From: EX4572-165 sp002254885
GTDB taxonomy: Archaea > Thermoplasmatota > E2 > DHVEG-1
Reading direction: 5' to 3'
Length of the DNA: 5,419 nt
NCBI GenBank assembly: GCA_029939595.1
Contig: JAOZSQ010000094.1
Location: 1 to 5,419, forward strand
Shown here: positions 1 to 5,085 of the stretch, piece by piece
How positions within the stretch are numbered: position 1 is the first letter of the stretch
Layout: every line of letters begins with the position of its first letter
Notes under the pieces: model-generated
Seen by the model: the letters and a program-made list of their open reading frames with translations, nothing else
Databases searched by the model: none
Told to the model about the DNA's origin: nothing
Position numbers and translations under genes: made by a program

Positions 1-291
1 AAAGGCGACATAGAGAACGTTGGAGCTTATTATAGAAATCAAAGAATGAAACAAGCCGAAAATGATCCTGAGAGATATAAAAAAATATTTGATAAAAGAG
101 GAGTTCATATGGAGGGACATATTGGAAGAGTAAAGCTCACAACACTCTTAGATGATCATCCCGGACGGCGAGGGTGGAAACAATTCCTTCTTCGATCAGG
201 AATGACAATGCTTTCCCTTGTTTTTGCTGCATTGATACGAGTTCAAAATGATGTTTTTGAACATTTATCAAATGTCACATACATCGTCTAG
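1..291 (+). CDS. DDE-family transposase, C-terminal fragment (cut by the window edge)
   Basis: The reading frame is open from base 1, in register with an internal ATG at 46, to the TAG at 289-291. It is therefore the 3' end of a gene that begins left of the window, not a complete 81-residue protein. The translation has the look of the C-terminal part of a DDE transposase: a Tyr/Arg-rich helix (VGAYYRNQRMKQAE), then GVHMEGHIGRVK, whose Glu fits the last acidic residue of the DDE triad, then RRGWKQFLLRSGMTMLSLVF, which fits the closing helix. Such enzymes cut and join the ends of an insertion sequence. The exact IS family (IS1182- or IS5-like) cannot be decided from 96 residues. Whether the upstream part is intact is unknown, so it may be an active IS or a remnant. 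The family assignment is by motif resemblance only. Confidence 0.65.
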   Translation, partial: KGDIENVGAYYRNQRMKQAENDPERYKKIFDKRGVHMEGHIGRVKLTTLLDDHPGRRGWKQFLLRSGMTMLSLVFAALIRVQNDVFEHLSNVTYIV

Positions 292-298
292 TGATTTT

Positions 299-337
299 CC
301 TGAGAGTCATCTAGTAAATGAAGCGATGACTTTCAGG
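299..337. repeat. Perfectly pairing 13-bp hairpin after the transposase
   Basis: The arm CCTGAGAGTCATC (299-311) pairs with GATGACTTTCAGG (325-337) over 13 positions, with a single G-T wobble and a 13-nt loop. It starts 8 bases after the transposase stop codon. It could be the transposase transcript's terminator, a protective hairpin, or part of the IS right end. There is no clean T-run directly after it on the plus strand, so a classical terminator is not assured. Confidence 0.6.
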
Positions 338-379
338 TTATTGAAAAAAACGGGTTTTGTAAAAATATATATGATTTAT

Positions 380-394
380 GGAGGTGTTTATAAA
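380..394 (+). promoter_or_regulatory. TATA-like box overlapping an orphan SD-like sequence
   Basis: GGAGGTG (380-386), a full match to an archaeal SD core, is followed directly by TTTATAAA (387-394), a near-ideal archaeal TATA box. No substantial ORF follows the SD: the frames after it close within about a dozen codons. The TATA box could drive the actin-like gene with a leader of about 100 nt. The SD may be left over from a gene disrupted near the insertion-sequence end. Neither role is proven. Confidence 0.3.
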
Positions 395-457
395 AATTGA
401 CGTATAAAGATATCAAAACGGGAAATCTTTAATCCCTCATAATTATTTAAAATTAAA

Positions 458-478
458 TTTTCGAAATGTTTTTAAATA
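458..478 (+). promoter_or_regulatory. BRE/TATA promoter of the actin-like gene
   Basis: TTTTCGAAA (458-466) is followed after 2 nt by the A/T box TTTTTAAATA (469-478). Archaeal transcription normally starts about 25 nt downstream of the TATA centre, here near 498-500. That leaves a leader of about 20 nt with the SD at 509-514. The same TTTTCGAAA-N2-TATA arrangement precedes the ribbon-helix-helix gene on the other strand. The region is generally A/T-rich, so the box itself is only moderately distinctive. Confidence 0.45.
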
Positions 479-508
479 ACAATTCATTAACTTATTTAAA
501 ATATGGAT

Positions 509-514
509 GGTGAT
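509..514 (+). promoter_or_regulatory. Ribosome binding site that fixes the ATA start of the actin-like gene
   Basis: GGTGAT is complementary to the archaeal 16S rRNA 3' end (core of GGAGGTGAT). From the end of GGTGA there are 6 nt to the ATA at 520-522. The next in-frame ATG, at 547, has no SD at a usable distance. Confidence 0.65.
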
Positions 515-519
515 GTAAC

Positions 520-1566
520 ATAGCAAAAGGATTAGATATTGGAACTATGAATATTATCTCCGCTGATAAAGATGGAGACGATATAATTTTTAAGAGGCAG
601 AGAAATGCATTTATGAGACTTGAATCAAGTGATTTAACAAAAAACATGTTAGATACTTCAAAAGTTTTATACATTGAAGATGACGAAGGTCTTGCATTAC
701 TTGGTGAAGATGCGTTTAAATTCGCAACAATTTTTGAAAAAGAAGCTCGTAGACCAATGAGCCATGGAATTGTAAGTCCGGAAGAAAAAGAAGCAATTCC
801 AATTATGCAACTTATTGTTGATCGAGTTCTTGGAAATATAAATTATCCAAATGAATCACTTTATATCTCAATTCCAGCCGACCCAATTGATGAAAATGTT
901 AATGTATTATACCATAGGAAAACAATGGAAGCATTGACAAAGAAATTGAAATATAATACTCAAATTATTGATGAAGGGCTTGCTGTTATTTATTCTGAAC
1001 TTGGTGATTACAATTTCACAGGTCTTGGAATTAGTTTTGGTGCAGGAATGACTAATGTAACACTTGCATTTATGGCATCACCTTTAATGTCATTTAGTGT
1101 TAACCGTGGTGGTGATTGGATAGATGAACAAGTATCTAAATCAACAGGTCTTCCAAAAGAACATGTAACTAACTCAAAAGAAAAAATATCGCAACTCTCA
1201 CAAACAGTAACTGTTGGAAGTCCAGATGGTGCTTTAAATATTTATTATGATGCATTGATTTCCTATGTTCTTGAACATGTGAAACAAAAACTTGGAACAA
1301 TTACTCCACCAAATGTTGCTTTTCCAGTAGTTGTTGCAGGTGGAAGTTCACTTCCAAAAGGATTCTTTGAGATGTTTAAGAAGAAAATGGATTCAACAAA
1401 ACTTAGCATTGATACCTCAAAGGTTCTTCGAGCAAAAGATCCGCTTAACTCAGTTGCACGAGGATGCCTTATAGCAGCAAAAACATATGAGGATAATAAG
1501 AAAAATCAAAAGAAAGCTGCACCTCAAGCAAAAAGTCAAAAGCAAGATAAAAAAGCTAAGAAATAA
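520..1566 (+). CDS. Actin/MreB/Hsp70-fold ATPase-like protein, probable AUA start
   Basis: This is a 348-residue protein of the actin-like superfamily, probably a nucleotide-binding filament or scaffold protein. The N-terminus, read from ATA, is (M)AKGLDIGTMN, giving the phosphate-1 loop D6-x-G8-T9. The ATG at 547 would begin inside this loop, so it is rejected as the start. An in-frame TGA at 511-513 limits upstream extension, and no ATG, GTG or TTG lies between. Further motifs are an MreB-like RRPMSHGIVSP (77-87), a connect-1-like DEGLAVIY (151-158), the phosphate-2 region ISFGAGMTN (171-179), RGGDWID (196-202), an adenosine-type VVVAGGSSLPKG (270-281) and a connect-2-like NSVARGCLIAA (310-320). 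The phosphate-2 Asp usual in actin and MreB is Ser here. Residues 324-348 form a disordered Lys/Gln/Ala tail, perhaps contacting membrane or nucleic acid. It resembles archaeal MreB-like proteins of the volactin/salactin type, but I recall that similarity and could not test it. Confidence 0.85.
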   Translation: MAKGLDIGTMNIISADKDGDDIIFKRQRNAFMRLESSDLTKNMLDTSKVLYIEDDEGLALLGEDAFKFATIFEKEARRPMSHGIVSPEEKEAIPIMQLIVDRVLGNINYPNESLYISIPADPIDENVNVLYHRKTMEALTKKLKYNTQIIDEGLAVIYSELGDYNFTGLGISFGAGMTNVTLAFMASPLMSFSVNRGGDWIDEQVSKSTGLPKEHVTNSKEKISQLSQTVTVGSPDGALNIYYDALISYVLEHVKQKLGTITPPNVAFPVVVAGGSSLPKGFFEMFKKKMDSTKLSIDTSKVLRAKDPLNSVARGCLIAAKTYEDNKKNQKKAAPQAKSQKQDKKAKK

Positions 1567-1583
1567 TTATTGAATGATTAAAA

Positions 1584-1616
1584 CCCCCTTAATGTTTTAA
1601 AGGGGATTTTTTTTTA
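1584..1616 (+). terminator. Terminator of the actin-like gene
   Basis: CCCCTT (1585-1590) pairs with AAGGGG (1600-1605) around a 9-nt A/T loop. It is followed by ATTTTTTTTTAT from 1606, a run of nine T. The structure sits 18 bases after the stop codon. The T-tract alone would suffice for archaeal termination. Confidence 0.75.
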
Positions 1617-1651
1617 TATTTTTTCCAAATCTTTCCAGTTTTGAAATTTCT

Positions 1652-1911
1652 ATTTCGCACCCTTACTGAAAAAATGAATTAATTTTTACATTTCTCTCCG
1701 ATATTACAAAATCATTAAGTAAAAGGTATGTCTTTTTATGTTTGGGATGATAGCTCTGCCATGTGTGTTGCATTGTCACAACCAATTTATGCAGAATAAT
1801 TCATCTTTAGTAAAAATATGAAAAGGTAAAGGAGAGATCAAGCAAACATTCACGCGTCTTTTATGACAATAGGGAAAAAATAGTTAGGAATATCTCGCAG
1901 GGGTGCGAAAT
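1652..1911. repeat. Inverted-repeat-bounded 260-bp segment, possible MITE-like element
   Basis: ATTTCGCACCC (1652-1662) recurs as its exact reverse complement GGGTGCGAAAT (1901-1911). Extending inwards, 13 of 15 positions match (ATTTCGCACCCTTAC against ATTTCGCACCCCTGC). The arms are more G/C-rich than their surroundings, which makes chance less likely. No clear target-site duplication flanks the outer ends. No transposase is encoded inside, so a non-autonomous element is only a possibility. A long-range RNA stem is the alternative. Confidence 0.35.
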
Positions 1912-1944
1912 CTCGGTTAAATTCTTAAAAAATTTTAACTGAAT

Positions 1945-1983
1945 TGAAAATATAACTATACTGAAATTTCTGCCAATATAGTT
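1945..1983 (-). terminator. Probable terminator of the ribbon-helix-helix gene
   Basis: AACTATA (1954-1960) and TATAGTT (1977-1983) form a 7-bp stem with a 16-nt loop, about 25 bases after the stop codon of the minus-strand gene. Read on the minus strand, the stem is followed by TATATTTTC, a short T-rich run. It is weaker than the terminator of the convergent gene. Confidence 0.4.
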
Positions 1984-2007
1984 CTTATTCAAAATCAAAG
2001 ATAAGCC

Positions 2008-2382
2008 TTATTTTTTCTTTAATCTTCTGTTTTTAAAAAGGCGCATGCGACTATAATCCGCTACTGGTTTTTTTCCAAGTATCACATTTGCAGATGGATA
2101 TAGCTCAGATAAATCATTGATTCTTGATTCTAATTTGTTTTTCTGTTGTTTAATACAAGCATATTCAATTTCTAATTCTTTCTTTTCTTGTTCAATCTTT
2201 TGTTTATCTTGCGTTAACATCTGCATCTTCATCGCCATTTCAGATGTTTGATCAACATTTAATTTTCCTGCTTGTACATACTGTTGTATCGCCTGATTAA
2301 TTACTACATCATCAATCTTAAGAGAGCCATCTAACTCATTGATAACGTCGTCATCAAGCGAAAATGTTATTTTTTTGCTCAT
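2008..2382 (-). CDS. Ribbon-helix-helix (CopG/Arc-like) DNA-binding protein with coiled-coil extension
   Basis: This 124-residue protein probably binds DNA as a dimer; its target is unknown. Residues 3-8 (KKITFS) fit the N-terminal strand of a ribbon-helix-helix fold, with helices at about 9-17 and 23-36 (IDDVVINQAIQQYV). Residues 47-94 form a long charged helix rich in K, Q and E (for example DKQKIEQEKKELEIEY) with coiled-coil character. The last 20 residues are strongly basic (SRMRLFKNRRLKKK) and may add DNA or RNA contact. The ATG at 2382 is placed exactly before the strand, with a weak SD-like GGGATGA 4 nt upstream. Typical CopG-like repressors stop after about 45-90 residues, so the coiled coil is extra. 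No toxin partner gene is adjacent, so an antitoxin role is not supported. It is transcribed from its own promoter, 81 bases after trmJ. Confidence 0.7.
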   Translation of the reverse strand: MSKKITFSLDDDVINELDGSLKIDDVVINQAIQQYVQAGKLNVDQTSEMAMKMQMLTQDKQKIEQEKKELEIEYACIKQQKNKLESRINDLSELYPSANVILGKKPVADYSRMRLFKNRRLKKK

Positions 2383-2406
2383 TGTGTCATCCCATTTATC
2401 TAATAT

Positions 2407-2420
2407 ATGATATTAATCAT
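2407..2420. promoter_or_regulatory. Dyad ATGAT-N4-ATCAT, candidate operator
   Basis: ATGAT (2407-2411) and ATCAT (2416-2420) form a 5-bp dyad with a 4-bp spacer, directly beside the TATA box (2422-2431) of the ribbon-helix-helix gene. This is where an autorepressor would block transcription, and such proteins bind short symmetric sites. The short A/T-rich dyad may be chance. Confidence 0.25.
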
Positions 2421-2421
2421 T

Positions 2422-2442
2422 TTTAAATAAATCTTTCGAAAA
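2422..2442 (-). promoter_or_regulatory. BRE/TATA promoter of the ribbon-helix-helix gene
   Basis: On the minus strand, TTTTCGAAA (2442-2434) is followed after 2 nt by TTTATTTAAA (2431-2422). A transcription start near 2400 would give a leader of about 18 nt. The element shares the 9-mer and its spacing with the promoter of the actin-like gene. Confidence 0.55.
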
Positions 2443-2463
2443 ATCAAAAGACAAGATAATTTT

Positions 2464-3177
2464 TCATTTTTTTGATTTTTGTCTTATTTTCTTTGCAGCA
2501 GTTCGAATAATTCCCATAAGTGTATGGTATTCCCATTTTGATGGAATAGATCTGCTCATTAATCGTTTAAACATTAACTGGGTTTTTTCATTTTTATGTT
2601 CGGGATACTTTATTGCATCAAGTAAATCAGAAAATGCATCATATAAATGATTCTTTTCCACCATATCAAGCGGTGTTCTTTTCTCAGGTGTCTTATTAGC
2701 TGCCGAAAAAATACTGTACAGGACTAGACCTACACTATGAGACAGATTTAGTGTTTCATAGTTTTTACTGGTTGGTATTTTGACAATTAAATCACAAGCA
2801 GCGATTTCTTCATTTAATAAACCATAATCTTCCCTTCCAAATACGAGTCCAACAGTTCCCTCTGATTTTTGGATCTGATCAGAAAATTCATTGAGATATA
2901 ATGGATTTCTGAGATGTTTTTTCTCAGAGATTGTTTCTTTTGCAGAGGTTGCTACAAGTAAATCTATATGTTTACATGCCTCATTAAATGAAGAAAAAAT
3001 CTTTGCATTATCAAGTATTGAAGCTGCATGAACTGATCGAATGTACGAGTCATCTGATACAGGACAGGGATTTACAAGATAAAGTGTTTTAAAATCAAAG
3101 TTCATCATGATTCGTGCTACTGCACCAATATTACCAGGATATTTTGATTCAACAAGAATGATAATAAACTCTGAAAT
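2464..3177 (-). CDS. trmJ: TrmJ-like SpoU-family RNA 2'-O-methyltransferase, probable AUU start
   Basis: This 237-residue SPOUT (TrmH/SpoU) methyltransferase probably uses S-adenosylmethionine to methylate a ribose 2'-OH of tRNA. Characterised archaeal and bacterial TrmJ proteins act at position 32. Motif 1 is P14-G-N-I-G-A-V-A-R22, with Asn16 and Arg22 the family's conserved residues. Motif 2 is LVFGREDYGL (111-120) and motif 3 is LNLSHSVGLVLY (143-154); together they form the knotted cofactor site. The C-terminal helices (from about 173) include FKRLMSRS and a basic end, as in archaeal TrmJ. The first ATG (3108) would remove all of motif 1. The open frame runs up to an in-frame TGA at 3186-3184, and the only sensible initiation codon is ATT at 3177, giving (M)SEFIIILVES. 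It lies 57 bases after the membrane-protein gene and may be co-transcribed with it or use the TATA box at 3221-3230. The rRNA-versus-tRNA substrate is inferred. Confidence 0.9.
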   Translation of the reverse strand: MSEFIIILVESKYPGNIGAVARIMMNFDFKTLYLVNPCPVSDDSYIRSVHAASILDNAKIFSSFNEACKHIDLLVATSAKETISEKKHLRNPLYLNEFSDQIQKSEGTVGLVFGREDYGLLNEEIAACDLIVKIPTSKNYETLNLSHSVGLVLYSIFSAANKTPEKRTPLDMVEKNHLYDAFSDLLDAIKYPEHKNEKTQLMFKRLMSRSIPSKWEYHTLMGIIRTAAKKIRQKSKK

Positions 3178-3183
3178 ATTGGT

Positions 3184-3190
3184 TCACCGC
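3184..3190 (-). promoter_or_regulatory. Ribosome binding site that fixes the ATT start of trmJ
   Basis: On the minus strand GCGGTGA is followed by ACCAAT and then ATT. GGTGA to start spacing is 6 nt, the same as for the actin-like gene, and the downstream context resembles that of proS (GGTTGA, ACCAGT, ATG). The A of this SD falls within the in-frame TGA that closes the frame upstream. Confidence 0.65.
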
Positions 3191-3220
3191 CACAAAAATA
3201 AAATGTATTGTTTCTCCTGT

Positions 3221-3230
3221 TAATATAAAG
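3221..3230 (-). promoter_or_regulatory. Possible internal promoter (TATA box) for trmJ
   Basis: CTTTATATTA on the minus strand lies just downstream of the membrane-protein stop codon. A start about 25 nt downstream, near 3200, gives a leader of about 23 nt containing the SD. Read-through from the upstream gene is equally possible. Confidence 0.35.
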
Positions 3231-3234
3231 ATTA

Positions 3235-3630
3235 TTATTTTATCTTAAATTCTTTTTCTTTGTCCTGTAAAATTTTTTGATATTTTTTTGGTAAATATCT
3301 CGCTGCATTCTTTATTTCTTGATGTTTTTTCACAAATTCTGATCGTTTATTTGTTTCCAGTTCATCGATAAAAAATCGTTTATTTTTTTGAAAGCTATAA
3401 AGATAAAATATACCAGTTAATAGGATAATAATTCCAAGTCCCAATATATAAGGACACCAGTCAACAATATTACTACTTATACCAATAGAATCTTGCAGTA
3501 TTGTTGTATATTCAAGAGTTTCAAGAGTTCCAATAGCCCCAAATATCGTAATTGGTATCCCAATAATTATTGTTATAATGCTTAATACATAGACATATTC
3601 ACGAAAAAATTCATTTATTTTTCCTGCCAT
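3235..3630 (-). CDS. Two-helix membrane protein of unknown function
   Basis: I do not recognise this 131-residue protein. Two hydrophobic segments are clear: residues 12-34 (VYVLSIITIIIGIPITIF and following) and 59-80 (CPYILGLGIIILLTGIFYLY). The segment between them (35-58) carries net negative charge and two Asp, so it is probably outside. The Lys/Arg-rich tail (81-131) is probably cytoplasmic and mostly helical (KRSEFVKKHQEIKNAARYLP). There is no signal-peptide cleavage pattern and no catalytic motif. The ATG at 3630 is supported by GAGGT 8 nt upstream. It starts 27 bases after proS, which argues for co-transcription. Its place between proS and a tRNA methyltransferase gene does not reveal a function by itself. 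Confidence 0.75.
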   Translation of the reverse strand: MAGKINEFFREYVYVLSIITIIIGIPITIFGAIGTLETLEYTTILQDSIGISSNIVDWCPYILGLGIIILLTGIFYLYSFQKNKRFFIDELETNKRSEFVKKHQEIKNAARYLPKKYQKILQDKEKEFKIK

Positions 3631-3657
3631 ATTTATTTACCTCTTTCATTTCTTTAT

Positions 3658-5079
3658 TTAATATGTTTTTGCATATCTCATCCAAGTCGTTGCTTGTTTT
3701 CCACAAATAGGACATGTTTGTTGCTCTATTTTTTCTTCTTCAATAGGTTCTCCTAAGGTGTTTCCTTCAAGTACCTCTTCTACTTCAAGGGCACATTGAT
3801 CGTTTCCACACCATGGGAGCTGAATAATTCCTTTTAATGTTTTTGCTTCATCAACCGTTTCAATATGATGCATATTTTCATTAAGTAATTTAGAAGCATT
3901 TTCATATAATGTATCTGCAATGTTTTCAAGTGTTTTTTTCACTTTATCTGTGGATTCCGATATTAGAATTGATGTTTTTTCATTATTATCTCTTCTAGCA
4001 AGAACAAATTGATCGTTTTTCAGATCTCTAGGACCCAGCTCAATTCGAAGTGGAACTCCCTTTAATTCCCAATCATAATATTTGCTACCTGGTGAAATAT
4101 CACGATTATCAAGATGTGCTCTAATTCCTCTGTCACACAACTCTTGATGAATTTTTTCACAAGCTTCAATGATTCCTTCTTTCTTTCCCTTAAAAATAAT
4201 AGGGATTATCACCACTTGAAATGGTGCAACTCCTGGAGGTAGTATTAATCCTTTATTATCTCCATGAACACCAATAATAGCCCCTAGGATACGTTCACTC
4301 ATTCCATAGGTGGTTTGATGACAATGTTTATGACTTCCATCTTCTGTTTCGTATGTTATATCATAGGGTTTTGAAAAATTATCCTTATATTGATGAATAG
4401 ACCCTAATTGCAATGTTCTACCTGATGGCATGAGAACATCAATACTTATCGTATAAAATGCCCCAGCGAATTTATCCCATTCCGGTCGTTTACAGAATAT
4501 AAACGGCAGAGAAAGTTTATGAAGGAGTTGTTTTGCAATTTCCATGTCTTGGGCTACTTGTTGTTCAGCATCTTCAAAGCTTACATGACAAGTATGAGCT
4601 TCAAAGAAATGGATTTCACGAACACGGATGAAAGCACGTGTTTGTTTTGTTTCATATCTAAACGTGTTTACAATTTGAAATGTTTTTAATGGTAAATCAG
4701 CATGCGATCGTATCCAAAGGGAAAACATAGGATACATTGCTGTTTCTGATGTTGGTCGAAGAAGCCATCGTTTCTCAAGTGGATTAGCTCCAGCATGAGT
4801 AATCCAATATACTTCACTGCCAAATCCTTCTATGTGGTCTGCTTCTTTCTGAAATAGATCTTCTGGAATGCATAGTGGAAAACATACTTCTTGATGTTGT
4901 GTCCTTCTCATCTCTAATTTGATGATATCATCAATATAGCTCATCAGTTCCCAACCATATGGTCGCCAGACATTCATTCCTTTAATTGGGTATCTTTTAT
5001 CACAAAGATCCGCAAGTTCAACTATTTCATTATACCATTCATTGAAATCTTCATCTTTTTTAACTTTTGTTTCTGGCAT
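3658..5079 (-). CDS. proS: Prolyl-tRNA synthetase, archaeal/eukaryotic type
   Basis: This cytoplasmic class II enzyme charges tRNA-Pro with proline using ATP. The 473 residues match the usual length of the archaeal ProS, which lacks the bacterial editing insertion. The catalytic core has CFPLCIPEDLF (motif 1 region, 66-76), the proline/adenylate loop RPTSET (108-113), motif 2 from FRYETKQTRAF to REIHFFEAH (140-162), QLGSIHQYKDNFSKPYD (224-240), and TYGMSERILGAIIGVHGD followed by LILPPGVAP (257-286, motif 3 region). The anticodon-binding domain spans about 285-385. The C-terminal domain has a likely zinc site, Cys424, Cys429, Cys456 and Cys459, and ends in Tyr473, as is characteristic of this subfamily. 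All core motifs appear intact. The start is set by AGGTTGA with 6 nt to the ATG. It follows L40e by 76 bases and precedes the membrane-protein gene by 27. Confidence 0.97.
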   Translation of the reverse strand: MPETKVKKDEDFNEWYNEIVELADLCDKRYPIKGMNVWRPYGWELMSYIDDIIKLEMRRTQHQEVCFPLCIPEDLFQKEADHIEGFGSEVYWITHAGANPLEKRWLLRPTSETAMYPMFSLWIRSHADLPLKTFQIVNTFRYETKQTRAFIRVREIHFFEAHTCHVSFEDAEQQVAQDMEIAKQLLHKLSLPFIFCKRPEWDKFAGAFYTISIDVLMPSGRTLQLGSIHQYKDNFSKPYDITYETEDGSHKHCHQTTYGMSERILGAIIGVHGDNKGLILPPGVAPFQVVIIPIIFKGKKEGIIEACEKIHQELCDRGIRAHLDNRDISPGSKYYDWELKGVPLRIELGPRDLKNDQFVLARRDNNEKTSILISESTDKVKKTLENIADTLYENASKLLNENMHHIETVDEAKTLKGIIQLPWCGNDQCALEVEEVLEGNTLGEPIEEEKIEQQTCPICGKQATTWMRYAKTY

Positions 5080-5085
5080 ACTGGT

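Larger units (their letters stand above)
1567..2007. other. Gene-poor interval between convergent genes
   Basis: About 440 bases separate the convergent actin-like and ribbon-helix-helix genes. I find no convincing gene, tRNA or rRNA here. The interval holds the plus-strand terminator at its left end, a probable minus-strand terminator at its right end (1954-1983), and an 11-bp inverted repeat (1652-1662 and 1901-1911). A 10-bp direct repeat TGAAATTTCT occurs at 1642-1651 and 1962-1971. The longest notable open stretch is 23 codons (1728-1799, plus strand) with no SD. The size is larger than two terminators require, so a decayed small mobile element or an unrecognised RNA is possible. Confidence 0.6.

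Noticed and set aside
371..432. Very short ORFs near the GGAGGTG at 380-386
   Set aside because: The frames close within about a dozen codons, so there is no support for a peptide beyond the orphan SD-like sequence.
492..674. 60-codon minus-strand ORF overlapping the start of the actin-like gene
   Set aside because: It lies antisense to a well-supported coding region, has no SD and resembles no known family; it is a shadow frame.
547..1566. Actin-like gene starting at the first ATG
   Set aside because: This start falls inside the phosphate-1 loop and has no SD, whereas the open frame and GGTGAT support a start at 520.
1728..1799. 23-codon plus-strand ORF in the gene-poor gap
   Set aside because: It is short, has no SD at proper spacing and no recognisable motif; probably chance.
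1740..1800. Possible structured RNA (short stems TGCAT/ATGCA and TCTGC/GCAGA)
   Set aside because: The stems are only 5 bp and mutually weak, and there are no C/D, H/ACA or tRNA features.
2008..2382. Antitoxin of a toxin-antitoxin pair
   Set aside because: The ribbon-helix-helix domain would fit, but no small toxin-like gene is adjacent on the same strand.
2464..3108. Methyltransferase gene starting at the first ATG
   Set aside because: It would lack motif 1 of the SpoU fold, which is encoded in frame directly upstream after a good SD.
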